A stretch of DNA of 64,000 nt from Streptomyces albireticuli (GTDB lineage Bacteria > Actinomycetota > Actinomycetes > Streptomycetales > Streptomycetaceae): contig NZ_JAJQQS010000005.1 in the NCBI RefSeq assembly GCF_021228125.1, forward strand, positions 62,001-126,000, in the 5' to 3' direction. The position numbers were made by a program, and so were the translations under genes. Position 1 is the stretch's first letter, and each line of letters starts with the position of its first letter. Shown one piece after another: positions 34,839 through 43,331 of this stretch. The notes beneath the pieces were generated by a model that saw only the letters and a list, made by a program, of their open reading frames with translations, was not told the DNA's origin and did not search any database.

Positions 34839-35415
34839 GCTGGAGATCCCGGGGGTCTTCGTCGTCACCCCCGACCTGATCAGGGACGAGCGGGGTTCCT
34901 TCCACGAGGCCCTGCGGACCGAGGAGTTCACGCGGGAGACCGGCCGGTCGTTCACTCCGGCGCAGATCAACTACTCCGTCTCGCGGCGCAACACCCTGCG
35001 CGGCGTCCACAGCGTCACCTCGCCGCCCGGCCAGGCGAAGTTCGTGACCTGTGTGCGCGGGGCGCTGCGCGACTTCGTGGTCGATCTGCGCGTCGGTTCG
35101 CCGACGTTCGGGCTGAGCGTGAGCAATCTGCTGGACACGGAGACCTGCCGTTCGGTGTACGTCCCCGAGGGCGTGGGCCACGGCTTCCTGTCCCTGACGG
35201 ACGACTCCTGCGTCTCGTACGTCCTGTCCACCGCGCACGTGCCCGGGACGCAGATCGACATCGATCCGCTGGACCCCGATCTCGCGATCCCGTGGGGGTT
35301 CGCGGAACCGCCTCTGATGTCGGAGAAGGACGCGGGAGCGCCGTCGCTGGCGGCCACGGAGGCCGCCGGGCTCCTGACTCCCTTCCGGGAGTTCGAGAAG
35401 GCGGGGCGGCCGTGA
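34825..35415 (+). CDS. rfbC: dTDP-4-keto-6-deoxyhexose 3,5-epimerase-like protein
   Basis: A 196-residue RmlC-fold cupin starting at a GTG inside the end of korB. The catalytic base region is RRNTLRGVHSV (His), followed by VVDLRVGSPTFG and VYVPEGVGHGFLSLTDD. Where classical RmlC has the catalytic acid Tyr in a TDYY-type motif, this protein reads STAHVPG, so that Tyr seems absent. In a trideoxysugar pathway it would act as a 5-epimerase to give the L-series. The altered site may mean a single-position epimerase. Confidence 0.88.
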   Translation: MRIAELEIPGVFVVTPDLIRDERGSFHEALRTEEFTRETGRSFTPAQINYSVSRRNTLRGVHSVTSPPGQAKFVTCVRGALRDFVVDLRVGSPTFGLSVSNLLDTETCRSVYVPEGVGHGFLSLTDDSCVSYVLSTAHVPGTQIDIDPLDPDLAIPWGFAEPPLMSEKDAGAPSLAATEAAGLLTPFREFEKAGRP

Positions 35416-36329
35416 GAAGGGTCCTGGTCCTCGGCGGTACGGGCTTCCTGGGCGCGCACCTGGTCGACGCCTTCACCGCGACGGGCGCCGAGGTGCTCTC
35501 CGCGTCGCGCGGCGGCCCGCTGTCCGTCGACCTCACCGCCGCCGGCCCGGACGAGCTGACGTCCGTACTGCGCGGCATCGCCCCGGACGTGGTGGTGAAC
35601 GCGGCCGGCCGCGCGTGGCAGGCGAGCGAGGAGGAGATGCTACGGGCCAACGCCGAGGCCGTGGAGACGCTCGTCGCGGCACTGACCCGGCTGCCCTCGC
35701 GGCCCCGCCTGGTCCAGTTGGGCAGCGTGCACGAGTACGGGCCCGGGACGGTCGGGACCGGTACGTCCGAGCACGAGGTCCCGGCGCCGGTGACCGCGTA
35801 CGGGCGGTCCAAGCTGCGGGGTTCGCGGGCCGTGCTGGACGGCGTACGGGCGGGCGGGCTGAACGGCGTCGTGCTCCGGCTGGCCAATGTGTGCGGCCCG
35901 GGGGCTCCGCGCGGAAGCCTGCTGGGGGCGGTGGCCGCCCGGCTGGCGGACCACTCGGCCTCCGGGCCGGTGGAGCTGCGACTGTCCCCGCTGCGGGCGC
36001 GACGGGACTTCGTGGACGTGCGCGACGTCGCGGCGGCCGTCGTGGCCGCGGCCGATCTCCCGTACCCGGACGGGGCGAAGCCGGTGGTGAACGTGGGGCG
36101 CGGGGTGGCGGTCCCGGCGAGGGACCTCGTCGACCGGCTGATCGCGCTCAGCGGGGTGGCCGTGAGGATCGTCGAAACCCCTGAGGCGGGCGCGCGGCGC
36201 GACGACGTGCAGTGGCAGCAACTGGACATCTCCCGGGCCCGTTTGCTGCTCGGGTGGCGGCCTCTGCGGGGGCTGGACGAGTCGCTGCGGGACATGCTCG
36301 CGTCAGGGAGGACGGCGGTGGCGGCGTGA
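35412..36329 (+). CDS. NDP-hexose 4-ketoreductase (NAD-dependent epimerase/dehydratase family)
   Basis: A 305-residue extended SDR enzyme. The NAD motif is VLVLGGTGFLGAHLVDA, and the active-site Tyr-x3-Lys is AYGRSKLRG, with LGSVHEYGPG for the Ser. It is of UrdZ3/LanZ3-like size. A GTG start overlaps the epimerase stop. It should reduce the 4-keto group as the last step of the TDP-deoxysugar. It is the last gene of the cluster and is followed by a strong hairpin. Confidence 0.88.
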   Translation: MRRVLVLGGTGFLGAHLVDAFTATGAEVLSASRGGPLSVDLTAAGPDELTSVLRGIAPDVVVNAAGRAWQASEEEMLRANAEAVETLVAALTRLPSRPRLVQLGSVHEYGPGTVGTGTSEHEVPAPVTAYGRSKLRGSRAVLDGVRAGGLNGVVLRLANVCGPGAPRGSLLGAVAARLADHSASGPVELRLSPLRARRDFVDVRDVAAAVVAAADLPYPDGAKPVVNVGRGVAVPARDLVDRLIALSGVAVRIVETPEAGARRDDVQWQQLDISRARLLLGWRPLRGLDESLRDMLASGRTAVAA

Positions 36330-36334
36330 GGCAG

Positions 36335-36375
36335 GGGCGGGGCGGGAGGCTCCCCTGTGACCTCCCGCCCCGCCC
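36335..36375 (+). terminator. Terminator of the sugar/kor operon
   Basis: A perfect 15-bp stem, GGGCGGGGCGGGAGG (36335-36349) with its complement at 36361-36375, and an 11-nt loop, 6 nt after the last stop codon. Confidence 0.75.
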
Positions 36376-36472
36376 TTCGCGCCGCTCGGCCCACGTCTCC
36401 TCGACGGTGGTGCCGAAGCGGCGTGCACGTCGCCCTTCTCCCCTCTTCGTCGCTTTTCGCGACCGGTTATCG

Positions 36473-36492
36473 TCCGTCACTGCACTGACGGA
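36473..36492. promoter_or_regulatory. Inverted repeat upstream of sigJ
   Basis: TCCGTCA (36473-36479) and TGACGGA (36486-36492) form a perfect 7-bp inverted repeat around a 6-nt loop, 22 nt before the sigma factor start. Confidence 0.5.
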
Positions 36493-36513
36493 TGAAGTCG
36501 CGAGGATGTGACA
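36487..36513 (-). promoter_or_regulatory. Perfect ECF41-type promoter motif pointing away from sigJ
   Basis: Read on the minus strand, TGTCACA (36513-36507), a 16-nt spacer and CGTC (36490-36487) match the published ECF41 consensus exactly. It sits directly before the sigJ start but faces left, towards the 3' end of the sugar operon. Confidence 0.6.
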
Positions 36514-36514
36514 C

Positions 36515-37420
36515 GTGAGCGAGAAAGATGTTCTGGCGCGGAGGTTCGAGGAGCACCGGCCCCATCTGAGGGCGGTCGCCTACCGGATGCTCGGCTCGCT
36601 CGGCGAGGCCGAGGACGCGGTGCAGGAGGCGTGGTTCAAGCTGAACCGCTCCGACACCTCCGGGGTGGAGAACCTGGCCGGGTGGCTGACCACGGTGGTC
36701 GGCCGGGTGTGCCTGGACATGCTGCGCTCGCGCGCCACGCGGCGCGAGGAGCCGCTGGAGGACGAGGCGGGGCGGGTCAGGCTGCCCGATCCGGTCCTCA
36801 GCGGGCCGAGCGGCCCGGATCCGGAGCGGGAGATCCTGCTGGCCGACTCGGTGGGCCTCGCGCTGATGATCGTCCTCCAGGAGCTCGGCCCGGCCGAACG
36901 CCTCGCCTTCGTCCTGCACGACATGTTCGCCGTGCCCTTCGACGAGATCGCTCCGGTCCTGGGCCGCACCCCGGCGTCGACCAGGCAGCTCGCCAGCCGC
37001 GCCCGGCGCCGCGTCCAGGGCGCGGCACCCGCCCCGGACACGGACCCGGCCGCCGCCCTGGCCGAGCGGCGCACGGTCGTCGACGCCTTCCTGACCGCCG
37101 CGCGCGGCGGAAACTTCGAGGCGCTCGTGGCCGTGCTCGACCCGGAGATCGTGGCGCGGTCCGACGGCGGCGCGCTGCTGCCGAGCGCGCTCCGCCGGGG
37201 CGCGGCGGAGGTCGCCTCCCAGGCGATCACCTTCGCCCGGTTCGCCGAGGCGGCGCGCCCGGCGCTGGTCAACGGCACGCCCGGGGTGGTGGCGATCGCC
37301 CAGGGCCGGGTCATGTCGGTCATGTCCTTCACCGTGCGGGACGGGAAGGTCACGGCCCTCGACATCCTCACGGACCCGGAGCGGCTGGCGAGGATCGACG
37401 TGGAGGCACTGGGGATCTGA
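36515..37420 (+). CDS. sigJ: ECF41 family sigma factor (SigJ-like)
   Basis: A 301-residue ECF sigma factor with a fused C-terminal SnoaL/NTF2-like domain. Sigma region 2 includes HLRAVAYRMLGSLGEAEDAV and GWLTTVVGRVCLDMLRSR; region 4 has LGPAERLAFVLHDMFAVPF and the helix-turn-helix around GRTPASTRQLASRARRR. The C-terminal part (from about residue 185) regulates the sigma factor in this family. GTG 36515 is the annotated start. ECF41 genes are usually next to an oxidoreductase, CMD or DoxX-like gene under their control; here that is the DoxX-like gene downstream. Confidence 0.93.
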   Translation: MSEKDVLARRFEEHRPHLRAVAYRMLGSLGEAEDAVQEAWFKLNRSDTSGVENLAGWLTTVVGRVCLDMLRSRATRREEPLEDEAGRVRLPDPVLSGPSGPDPEREILLADSVGLALMIVLQELGPAERLAFVLHDMFAVPFDEIAPVLGRTPASTRQLASRARRRVQGAAPAPDTDPAAALAERRTVVDAFLTAARGGNFEALVAVLDPEIVARSDGGALLPSALRRGAAEVASQAITFARFAEAARPALVNGTPGVVAIAQGRVMSVMSFTVRDGKVTALDILTDPERLARIDVEALGI

Positions 37421-37449
37421 GGCGCGCGGAAAAGAAAAATCCTCAGCGC

Positions 37450-37476
37450 GGTCACATCCGGACGGCCCGGCGGGTC
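37450..37476 (+). promoter_or_regulatory. ECF41-like promoter for the DoxX-like gene
   Basis: GGTCACA (37450-37456), 16 nt, GGTC (37473-37476), against the ECF41 consensus TGTCACA-N16-CGTC: 9 of 11 positions match with exact spacing. It lies about 88 nt before the DoxX-like start codon. Confidence 0.55.
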
Positions 37477-37563
37477 AGAGCGATGAAGGACGCAAGACAC
37501 AAGTCACAGGAAGAACCCGCCGGGGCACCCCGCCCCGGCACCGGCCGCTGAGGAGCGATTCCG

Positions 37564-37902
37564 ATGTCCACCACCTCCCTCGTCGTGACCGTCCTGGCCG
37601 CCGTGATGTCGGGCTTCTCGGCCGGTTCGGTCTTCGCCGGCGCCCCCTGGGTCGTGGAGCCGATGGCCGACTACGGCGTGCCCCGTTCGTGGTGGACCTG
37701 GCTGGGCGCCGCGAAGGCGGCGGGCGCGGCCGGCCTGCTGGCGGGCCTGTTCGTGCCCGTCGTCGGGGTCCTCGCGGGCGTCGGCCTGGTCCTGTACTTC
37801 ACCGGAGCGGTCATCACCGTCCTCCGGGCCCGCCGCTACGCGCACGTCCCGTTCCCGCTGCTGTACGCGGCGCCGGTGGTCGCCGCGCTGACCCTGGCCT
37901 GA
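37564..37902 (+). CDS. DoxX-like membrane protein
   Basis: A 112-residue protein with four hydrophobic segments (about residues 4-25, 44-64, 66-86 and 94-111), matching the DoxX_2 family. The conserved WWTWLGAAKAAGAAGLLAGL segment fits that family. It is a typical member of the ECF41 regulon, and a candidate ECF41 promoter precedes it. Actual activity is unknown; DoxX-like proteins are linked with redox and membrane stress. Confidence 0.87.
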   Translation: MSTTSLVVTVLAAVMSGFSAGSVFAGAPWVVEPMADYGVPRSWWTWLGAAKAAGAAGLLAGLFVPVVGVLAGVGLVLYFTGAVITVLRARRYAHVPFPLLYAAPVVAALTLA

Positions 37903-37979
37903 CGGCGGCGACGGTCCCGTACCGGCCACGGAGCGGCGACCGGCGGAACCCGATCACGGCCGCGCCCTACAGTGGCCGC

Positions 37980-38789
37980 ATGGCGACCGAGGAGCGCGAC
38001 CGGGAGCGGCGGCAGGTCTTCGGCGACGACGCCGAGCAGTACGACGCGGGCCGGCCGGGGTATCCGGAACGGATGGTCGACGACGCCCTGGAGTTCGCCG
38101 CCCTGCCGGCGGGCGCCGCCGCGGTCGAGGTCGGCGCCGGCACCGGAAAGGCGACGCTCGCCTTCGCGGCCCGCGGCACCCCGGTGACCTGCGTCGAACC
38201 GGACGCGCGGATGGCGCGGGTGCTCCGGCGCAACTGCGCGGCGCTGCCCCATGTCGCCGTCGAGGTCGCCGACTTCGAGTCCTGGCGCCCGGACCGCCCC
38301 TACGGTCTGCTGTACTGCGCCCAGGCGTGGCATTGGGTCGATCCGGCGGTGCGCTGGGCGCGCGCGAGGACGGCCCTCGGGCCGGGCGGGACGCTGGCCC
38401 TCTTCTGGAACCACTGGCGCCTGGCGGATCGTGACCTGGCCGACCGGCTGACCGCCGTCCACACCCGGCACGGCGTGGACGTACCGTCGTACACGCTCCT
38501 CGACCCGCGCCCCCGCCCGGCGCACCACGGCCCGGAGGCCCGCCAGTGGCGGGAGATGGAGGCCGACGGCGGCTTCACCGACCTGACGCACCGCCTGTAC
38601 GAGTCCGCGCACGACCGCTCACCCGCCGGCCTCGTCGAACTGCTGGCGTCCTGCTCCGGCTACCGCGTGCTCCCCGCACCGGTGCGCGCCCGGCTCTACG
38701 AGGAAACGGCCCGCACCGTGGCCCGCGAGGGCGGCGTCGCCCGGGTCCGGATCACCACCAGCCTCTTCCTGGCCCGCAGCCTCGGCTGA
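37980..38789 (+). CDS. Class I SAM-dependent methyltransferase
   Basis: A 269-residue methyltransferase. Motif I is AAVEVGAGTGKATLAFAARG (about residues 47-66), motif II the acidic CVEPDARM, and motif IV-like YCAQAWHWVDP follows. The N-terminal signature FGDDAEQYDAGRPGYPERMV matches methyltransferases of the UbiE/type 11 group widely found in Streptomyces. The substrate is unknown. It is followed by a terminator-like hairpin and the tRNA-Ser gene. Confidence 0.88.
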   Translation: MATEERDRERRQVFGDDAEQYDAGRPGYPERMVDDALEFAALPAGAAAVEVGAGTGKATLAFAARGTPVTCVEPDARMARVLRRNCAALPHVAVEVADFESWRPDRPYGLLYCAQAWHWVDPAVRWARARTALGPGGTLALFWNHWRLADRDLADRLTAVHTRHGVDVPSYTLLDPRPRPAHHGPEARQWREMEADGGFTDLTHRLYESAHDRSPAGLVELLASCSGYRVLPAPVRARLYEETARTVAREGGVARVRITTSLFLARSLG

Positions 38790-38817
38790 GCCCGGCCCCA
38801 CGGCAAGACGCGCGAAA

Positions 38818-38844
38818 GGGGTGCCCGGAAGCTCCCGGCACCCC
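38818..38844 (+). terminator. Terminator hairpin after methyltransferase
   Basis: GGGGTGCC (38818-38825) pairs with GGCACCCC (38837-38844), 29 nt beyond the stop. Confidence 0.55.
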
Positions 38845-38870
38845 TCTGACCAGCGTATTCGCCGACCTGG

Positions 38871-38957
38871 CGGAGACTGTGGGATTTGAACCCACGGTGA
38901 CATCGCTGCCACGACGGTTTTCAAGACCGTTCCCTTAGGCCGCTCGGGCAAGTCTCC
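38871..38957 (-). tRNA. tRNA-Ser (anticodon UGA)
   Basis: On the minus strand the sequence starts GGAGACTTGCCCGAGCGG and ends with the matching AGTCTCC plus discriminator G. The anticodon stem ACGGT/ACCGT encloses CTTGAAA, so the anticodon is TGA (38921-38923). The long variable arm (GTGGCAGCGATGTCAC) is that of serine tRNAs, and the T loop is GGGTTCAAATCCC. The three bases after the discriminator read CCA, so CCA is encoded. It marks the boundary between the accessory block and the conserved genes. Confidence 0.95.
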
Positions 38958-39099
38958 CCGCGCCGGAGAGATCCTCACCGGCGCGGAGACAGCCTACCGG
39001 CTGCGTGACTCCGGCGCGGAGGCGTGGTCGGAGGGTGGACACGGGCTCCGGTTCCGGGGCAGCCGGTGCGGGGCGTACGCCCTCGGAGCCGACCGGGCG

Positions 39100-41205
39100 T
39101 CAGAAGCGGCCCAGGCGGGAGACCAGGAGGGCCGCGTCGTCGGGGGAGTCGGCCGGGCGGACGGACATGAGGGCGTCGCAGATCTCGTCGAGGGGGGCGC
39201 GGGGGTCGCGGACGGCCTTGCCGAGGATCGCGATGCCCTGTTCCAGGTCGAGGACGCCCTTGCGGTCCTCGACCATGCCGTCCGTGTAGAGGACCAGCAG
39301 GCTGCCGGGCTCGACGGAGATCTCCGTGTCCGCGTACATGTGGTGGAGGCCCATGCCCATCGGCGGGCCCGGGTCGCAGGGCACGGGGCCGGTCGAGCCG
39401 TCGGGGCGGACCAGGAGGGGCGGGGGGTGGCCCGCCAGGGCGATGCGGCAGCGGCCGGTCCCGGCGTCGTAGACCGCGCAGACGCAGGTCGCGGCGAGCT
39501 CGTCGTCGCCCGCCAGGATCCCGTCCAGGCGGGTGAGCAGCTGGCCCGGCCGCAGGCCGACGGCGAGCAGGGCGTGGACGGAGGCGCGGTAGCGGCCCAT
39601 CGCGGCGGCGGCGCCCACGCCGTGGCCCATCACGTCGCCGACGCCGAGTCCGACCCGGCCGGCGGGCAGGGCCACCGCGTCGTACCAGTCGCCGCCCGCC
39701 AGGGTGCCGTCCTCGGCCGGGCGGTAGCGGTACGCCGCGCGGAACCAGCTCTCCGACGGCAGCCGGGTGGGGAGCAGGTGGCGCTGGAGGGCGAGGGTGG
39801 CCAGGCGTTCGCGGCGGTAGAGGAGGGCGTTGTCGATCGCCGTCGCGGCGCGGGCCGCCAGCTCGACGGCGAGCATCCGGCCGTCCCCGGCGTAGCCCGC
39901 GGCGCCGTGCCGGAGGAAGGTGACGGCGCCGAGCACCCGGCCGACGGCGGTCAGCGGCACCACGAGCCCGTGCCGGACGACCCCGTCCGCCACCTCCGTC
40001 CCGAAGGTCACGGGCCGCGCGGAGGCGACGCACTCGGCGACCGCCGCGGACGCCGGGCGGGCCGGCGGGAGGTCGTCCTCGGGGCGCGGGCGCCGGGCGT
40101 CCGGCGGCAGGACCAGGGGGTGGACGAGCGGGATCGCCGTACAGGGGCTGTCCGGCGTCGCGTACCAGCCGCGGATCTCGCAGGCGCCGACGTCCGGCTC
40201 GGCCGCGGCCTTCAGCAGGTCGACCTCGACGGCGTCCGCGAACTCCGGTACGCAGCCCTCCGCCAGCTGCCCCGCGACCGTCCGCGGGTCGAGCCCCTGG
40301 CCGAGCCGGGCCCCCACCCTGCCGAGCAGGACGAGCCGGCGCCGGTCCCGGGCCGCCTCCAGGAGCTCCCGTTCGGCGTCGGCCCGTTCGTGGACGAGGC
40401 CGCCGACGCCCACCACCGTGCCGTCCGCGTCGCGCAGCGGGAACATGCTGCCGGTGGCGACCCGGGAGCCGCCGTCCGGGCGGACGCCCGCGACCTGGAG
40501 GTTGTCGACGGTCTCGCCGTTCTCGACGACGCGGCGCAGCACCTTCTCGTACGCCTCGGGGTACGGCAGCTCCAGCACCTCGAGGACGGAGCGGCCCAGG
40601 TGCTCCCCGGCCGTCAGGCCGTTCAGCCGGGCGAGGACGTCGTTGACGTACCGGAAGCGCAGATCGGTGTCGAGGACCGCCAGACCCACGGGAGAGGAGT
40701 GCAACAGGCGGTCGAGAGTGGCGATGTCGCCCTGCCGTTGCTCCTGGGGCAGAGCCACGGCCAGCACCCCCGTGCCGTCCGCCAGCGGCACGGCCACGGG
40801 GTACCAGACGACGCTGCGGCAGGTGCCGTCGCGGCGGCGGACCCAGTCGCCGCGCGCCTCGCCTGCGGTCCGCAGCAACTCCTTGACCAGGTCACCGCCT
40901 TGGACGTGGCCGCCGTCGGCCAGGAGCGCGGCGTCCCGGCCGACGATCTCCCGCTCGGGGTAGCCGGTCAGGTCGCGCGCCCCGTCGCTCCACTGCTGGA
41001 CGCGGCCGTCGGCGTCGATGAGCGCCGTGGCGGGGGCGGGCCCGTCGGCCGGACGCGGCGTCTGCGGCGTACACGATGTGTGCGGCGTGCGAGGTGTACG
41101 AGGCGTGCGCGGCGCGTGAGGCCCGTCTTCCGGGCCGCCCGGCGGATGAGGAGAGAGGACCACCTTGCGCACCGCCCTCACCGGACCGGACCGACCCGCG
41201 GACAC
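39100..41205 (-). CDS. PAS/GAF-containing SpoIIE-type (PP2C) phosphatase
   Basis: A 701-residue signalling protein. After a Pro/Thr-rich tail (residues 30-55) come two PAS domains (about 57-155 and 165-280), a GAF domain (about 300-455) and a C-terminal PPM/SpoIIE phosphatase (about 465-701) with LAGGDWYDAVALPAGRVGLG, VGDVMGHGVGAAAAMG and a final SPDDAALLV aspartate motif. Such proteins dephosphorylate anti-anti-sigma factors. The start at 41205 lacks a clear ribosome site, and GTG 41163 in the same frame is an alternative. Confidence 0.92.
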   Translation of the reverse strand: MSAGRSGPVRAVRKVVLSPHPPGGPEDGPHAPRTPRTPRTPHTSCTPQTPRPADGPAPATALIDADGRVQQWSDGARDLTGYPEREIVGRDAALLADGGHVQGGDLVKELLRTAGEARGDWVRRRDGTCRSVVWYPVAVPLADGTGVLAVALPQEQRQGDIATLDRLLHSSPVGLAVLDTDLRFRYVNDVLARLNGLTAGEHLGRSVLEVLELPYPEAYEKVLRRVVENGETVDNLQVAGVRPDGGSRVATGSMFPLRDADGTVVGVGGLVHERADAERELLEAARDRRRLVLLGRVGARLGQGLDPRTVAGQLAEGCVPEFADAVEVDLLKAAAEPDVGACEIRGWYATPDSPCTAIPLVHPLVLPPDARRPRPEDDLPPARPASAAVAECVASARPVTFGTEVADGVVRHGLVVPLTAVGRVLGAVTFLRHGAAGYAGDGRMLAVELAARAATAIDNALLYRRERLATLALQRHLLPTRLPSESWFRAAYRYRPAEDGTLAGGDWYDAVALPAGRVGLGVGDVMGHGVGAAAAMGRYRASVHALLAVGLRPGQLLTRLDGILAGDDELAATCVCAVYDAGTGRCRIALAGHPPPLLVRPDGSTGPVPCDPGPPMGMGLHHMYADTEISVEPGSLLVLYTDGMVEDRKGVLDLEQGIAILGKAVRDPRAPLDEICDALMSVRPADSPDDAALLVSRLGRF

Positions 41206-41352
41206 CGGCCGAACGCGCCTCCGCCCGGCCCCTTTCGTCTCACGGATGATAGGGGGCCGGGCGGCGGGCCGGGGCGTGTTCGGCGTGTTCCCGGCGGGTC
41301 GGGCGACGGGCCCGCCGCGCCGGGGTGAGGGCCGTGAACCCCCGGGCCGTTC

Positions 41353-43056
41353 CTACGAGCGGTTGTCGCCCTTGCGTTCGCCCAGGACGACCTCGGTCGT
41401 GGCCTGCTTGCCGTCGCGGGTGTACGTGAGGGTGACCTTGTCGCCCGGGCGGTGCGTCCAGATCTCGCTGATCAGCGTGGGGCCGCTGTCGATGGCCGTG
41501 CCGTCCAGCTTGGTGATCACGTCGCCCGGCTTCAGGCCGGCCTTGTCGGCGGGCCCGCCCGGGGTGACGGCCGCCGCGTTGTTCTCGCCCGCGGAGGAGA
41601 TCTTGGCGCCGCTGCCGGAGTCCCGCATGTTCACCGTGGCGGCGATGACGGGATAGGTCGGCACCCGGTCCTTGATCAGCTGGTCGGCGACGTTCTTCGC
41701 CTGGTTGATCGGGATCGCGAAGCCGAGGCCGATGCTGCCGGCCTGCTGCTGGCCGCCGCCGAAGCCGCCGCCGTTGCCGGCGGACTGGATGGCGGAGTTG
41801 ATGCCGATGACCGCGCCCTGGGCGTTGAGCAGCGGGCCGCCGGAGTTGCCGGGGTTGATCGAGGCGTCCGTCTGGAGGGCGCTCATGTACGAGGCGTTGG
41901 CGTTGCCGCCACCGCCGTCGCTGGAGGCGACCGGGCGCTTCTTGGCGCTGACGATGCCCGTGGTGACCGTGCCGGAGAGGCCGAAGGGCGCGCCGATGGC
42001 GATCGTGGCGTCGCCGACGGCGGTCTTGTCGGAGTTGCCGAGCGGGAGGGGGCTGAGGGTGGCGCCGGAGGCGTCCTTCAGCTTCAGGACGGCGACGTCG
42101 TAGCCCTGGGCGCGGCCGACGACCTCCGCGGCGTACTGCTTGCCGTTGGAGAACGTGGCCGTGAGCTTGCCGCCGCCCTGGGCGGCGGAGGCGACGACGT
42201 GGTTGTTGGTGAGGATGTGGCCCTGTTTGTCGTAGACGAAGCCGGTGCCCGTGCCGCCCTCGCCGCCGCCGCTCTGCGCCTCGATGGTGACGACGCTCGG
42301 CAGCGCCTTGTTCGCGATGTCCGCCACGGAGCCCGGGCTGCGGCTCTCGACCTTGGGGTCGCCGGAGGCCGAGACGGTCGTGGAGGAGCCGCTGTCGCTA
42401 CGGTTGGCCGCCCAGAAGCCGACGCCTCCGCCGACGCCGCCCGCGACGAGCGCCGCCACCAGGACCGCCGCGACGAGACCGCCCGCGCGCTTGCGCGGCG
42501 GCGGGACGGGAACCGCGCCCCAGACGCCGTCGTGCGCGCCGGGGCCGCCGGGAGCGCCGCCGTACGCCTGCGGCTGCATCTGGACCTGCGGCTCACCGCC
42601 CGGCTGCCCGTACCAGGGGCCGGGGGCGCCGTGACCGCCGTGCGCGCCCGGCGCGCCGAGGGGCTGCCCGGCCGCGCCCACCGCGCCGGCCTGCGCGTAG
42701 GCCGCCTGCTGCGGGGTGGTGGGGGCCTCGGCGGCGGCCGGGATGTGCGGGGTCTGCGGGGTCTGCGGGGTCTGCGGGGCAGACGTCGGGGCCGGGGCCT
42801 GGGTGCCGGGGGCCTCACCCGCTCCGGCGCCCTCCGCGCCGACCGCCGGAAGCTGCGCCGTACGGTCGGCGGGCTCCGCGGCCGGCTCCCCGGTCTTCTC
42901 CATGGACACCTCGGAGGCCACGGGCGCCGCGGGCGGCGCGCTGGGCACGGGAGGGACCGACGGAACGGGGCGCTCCGGCTCGGGGGACGGCGTCGTGGAC
43001 CCCGCACCCGGACCGGGCGCGGACGGAACGGCTGCGCCCTCGTTCTCGGTGCTCAC
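41353..43056 (-). CDS. HtrA/DegP-like membrane serine protease with PDZ domain
   Basis: A 567-residue protease. GTG 43056 is chosen for the GAGGAGAG site just upstream; the frame extends to 43167. The order is a Pro/Ala/Gly-rich cytoplasmic arm (about 1-185), one membrane helix (AGGLVAAVLVAALVAGG, about 195-215), a trypsin-like domain with His in ILTNNHVVASA, Asp in YDVAVLKLKD and Ser in SINPGNSGGPLL, and a C-terminal PDZ domain (DKAGLKPGDVITKLDGTAID). It acts in protein quality control outside the membrane. Confidence 0.93.
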   Translation of the reverse strand: MSTENEGAAVPSAPGPGAGSTTPSPEPERPVPSVPPVPSAPPAAPVASEVSMEKTGEPAAEPADRTAQLPAVGAEGAGAGEAPGTQAPAPTSAPQTPQTPQTPHIPAAAEAPTTPQQAAYAQAGAVGAAGQPLGAPGAHGGHGAPGPWYGQPGGEPQVQMQPQAYGGAPGGPGAHDGVWGAVPVPPPRKRAGGLVAAVLVAALVAGGVGGGVGFWAANRSDSGSSTTVSASGDPKVESRSPGSVADIANKALPSVVTIEAQSGGGEGGTGTGFVYDKQGHILTNNHVVASAAQGGGKLTATFSNGKQYAAEVVGRAQGYDVAVLKLKDASGATLSPLPLGNSDKTAVGDATIAIGAPFGLSGTVTTGIVSAKKRPVASSDGGGGNANASYMSALQTDASINPGNSGGPLLNAQGAVIGINSAIQSAGNGGGFGGGQQQAGSIGLGFAIPINQAKNVADQLIKDRVPTYPVIAATVNMRDSGSGAKISSAGENNAAAVTPGGPADKAGLKPGDVITKLDGTAIDSGPTLISEIWTHRPGDKVTLTYTRDGKQATTEVVLGERKGDNRS

Positions 43057-43331
43057 AGTTCTCTCCTCATTCACGTGCACCACCGGGTGCACATCGGTTC
43101 TCGTTCGCGACGTCGGCCACGTCCCGACGGATGTCGTGCCCCACTGTCTGCCCACTGTCATGCCCACGCGGAAGCCTGAGGTCCACGGTCAGCTCTTCCA
43201 TGGTTTCCCATGTCGCGTCAGACCACCGTAAGCGGATCCTGTGGCCCACGGCTCCGGCCGCCGCTTCGCGGGCCCGCCCGCGGGTGGGTCCGGGCCCGCG
43301 CTCCAGGACAGACCACAGGAAAAGGGACCGC

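Noticed and set aside
36148..36480. Minus-strand ORF downstream of the inverted ECF41 promoter
   Set aside because: It is a 110-residue Arg/Pro-rich frame antisense to the 4-ketoreductase gene with no ribosome site.
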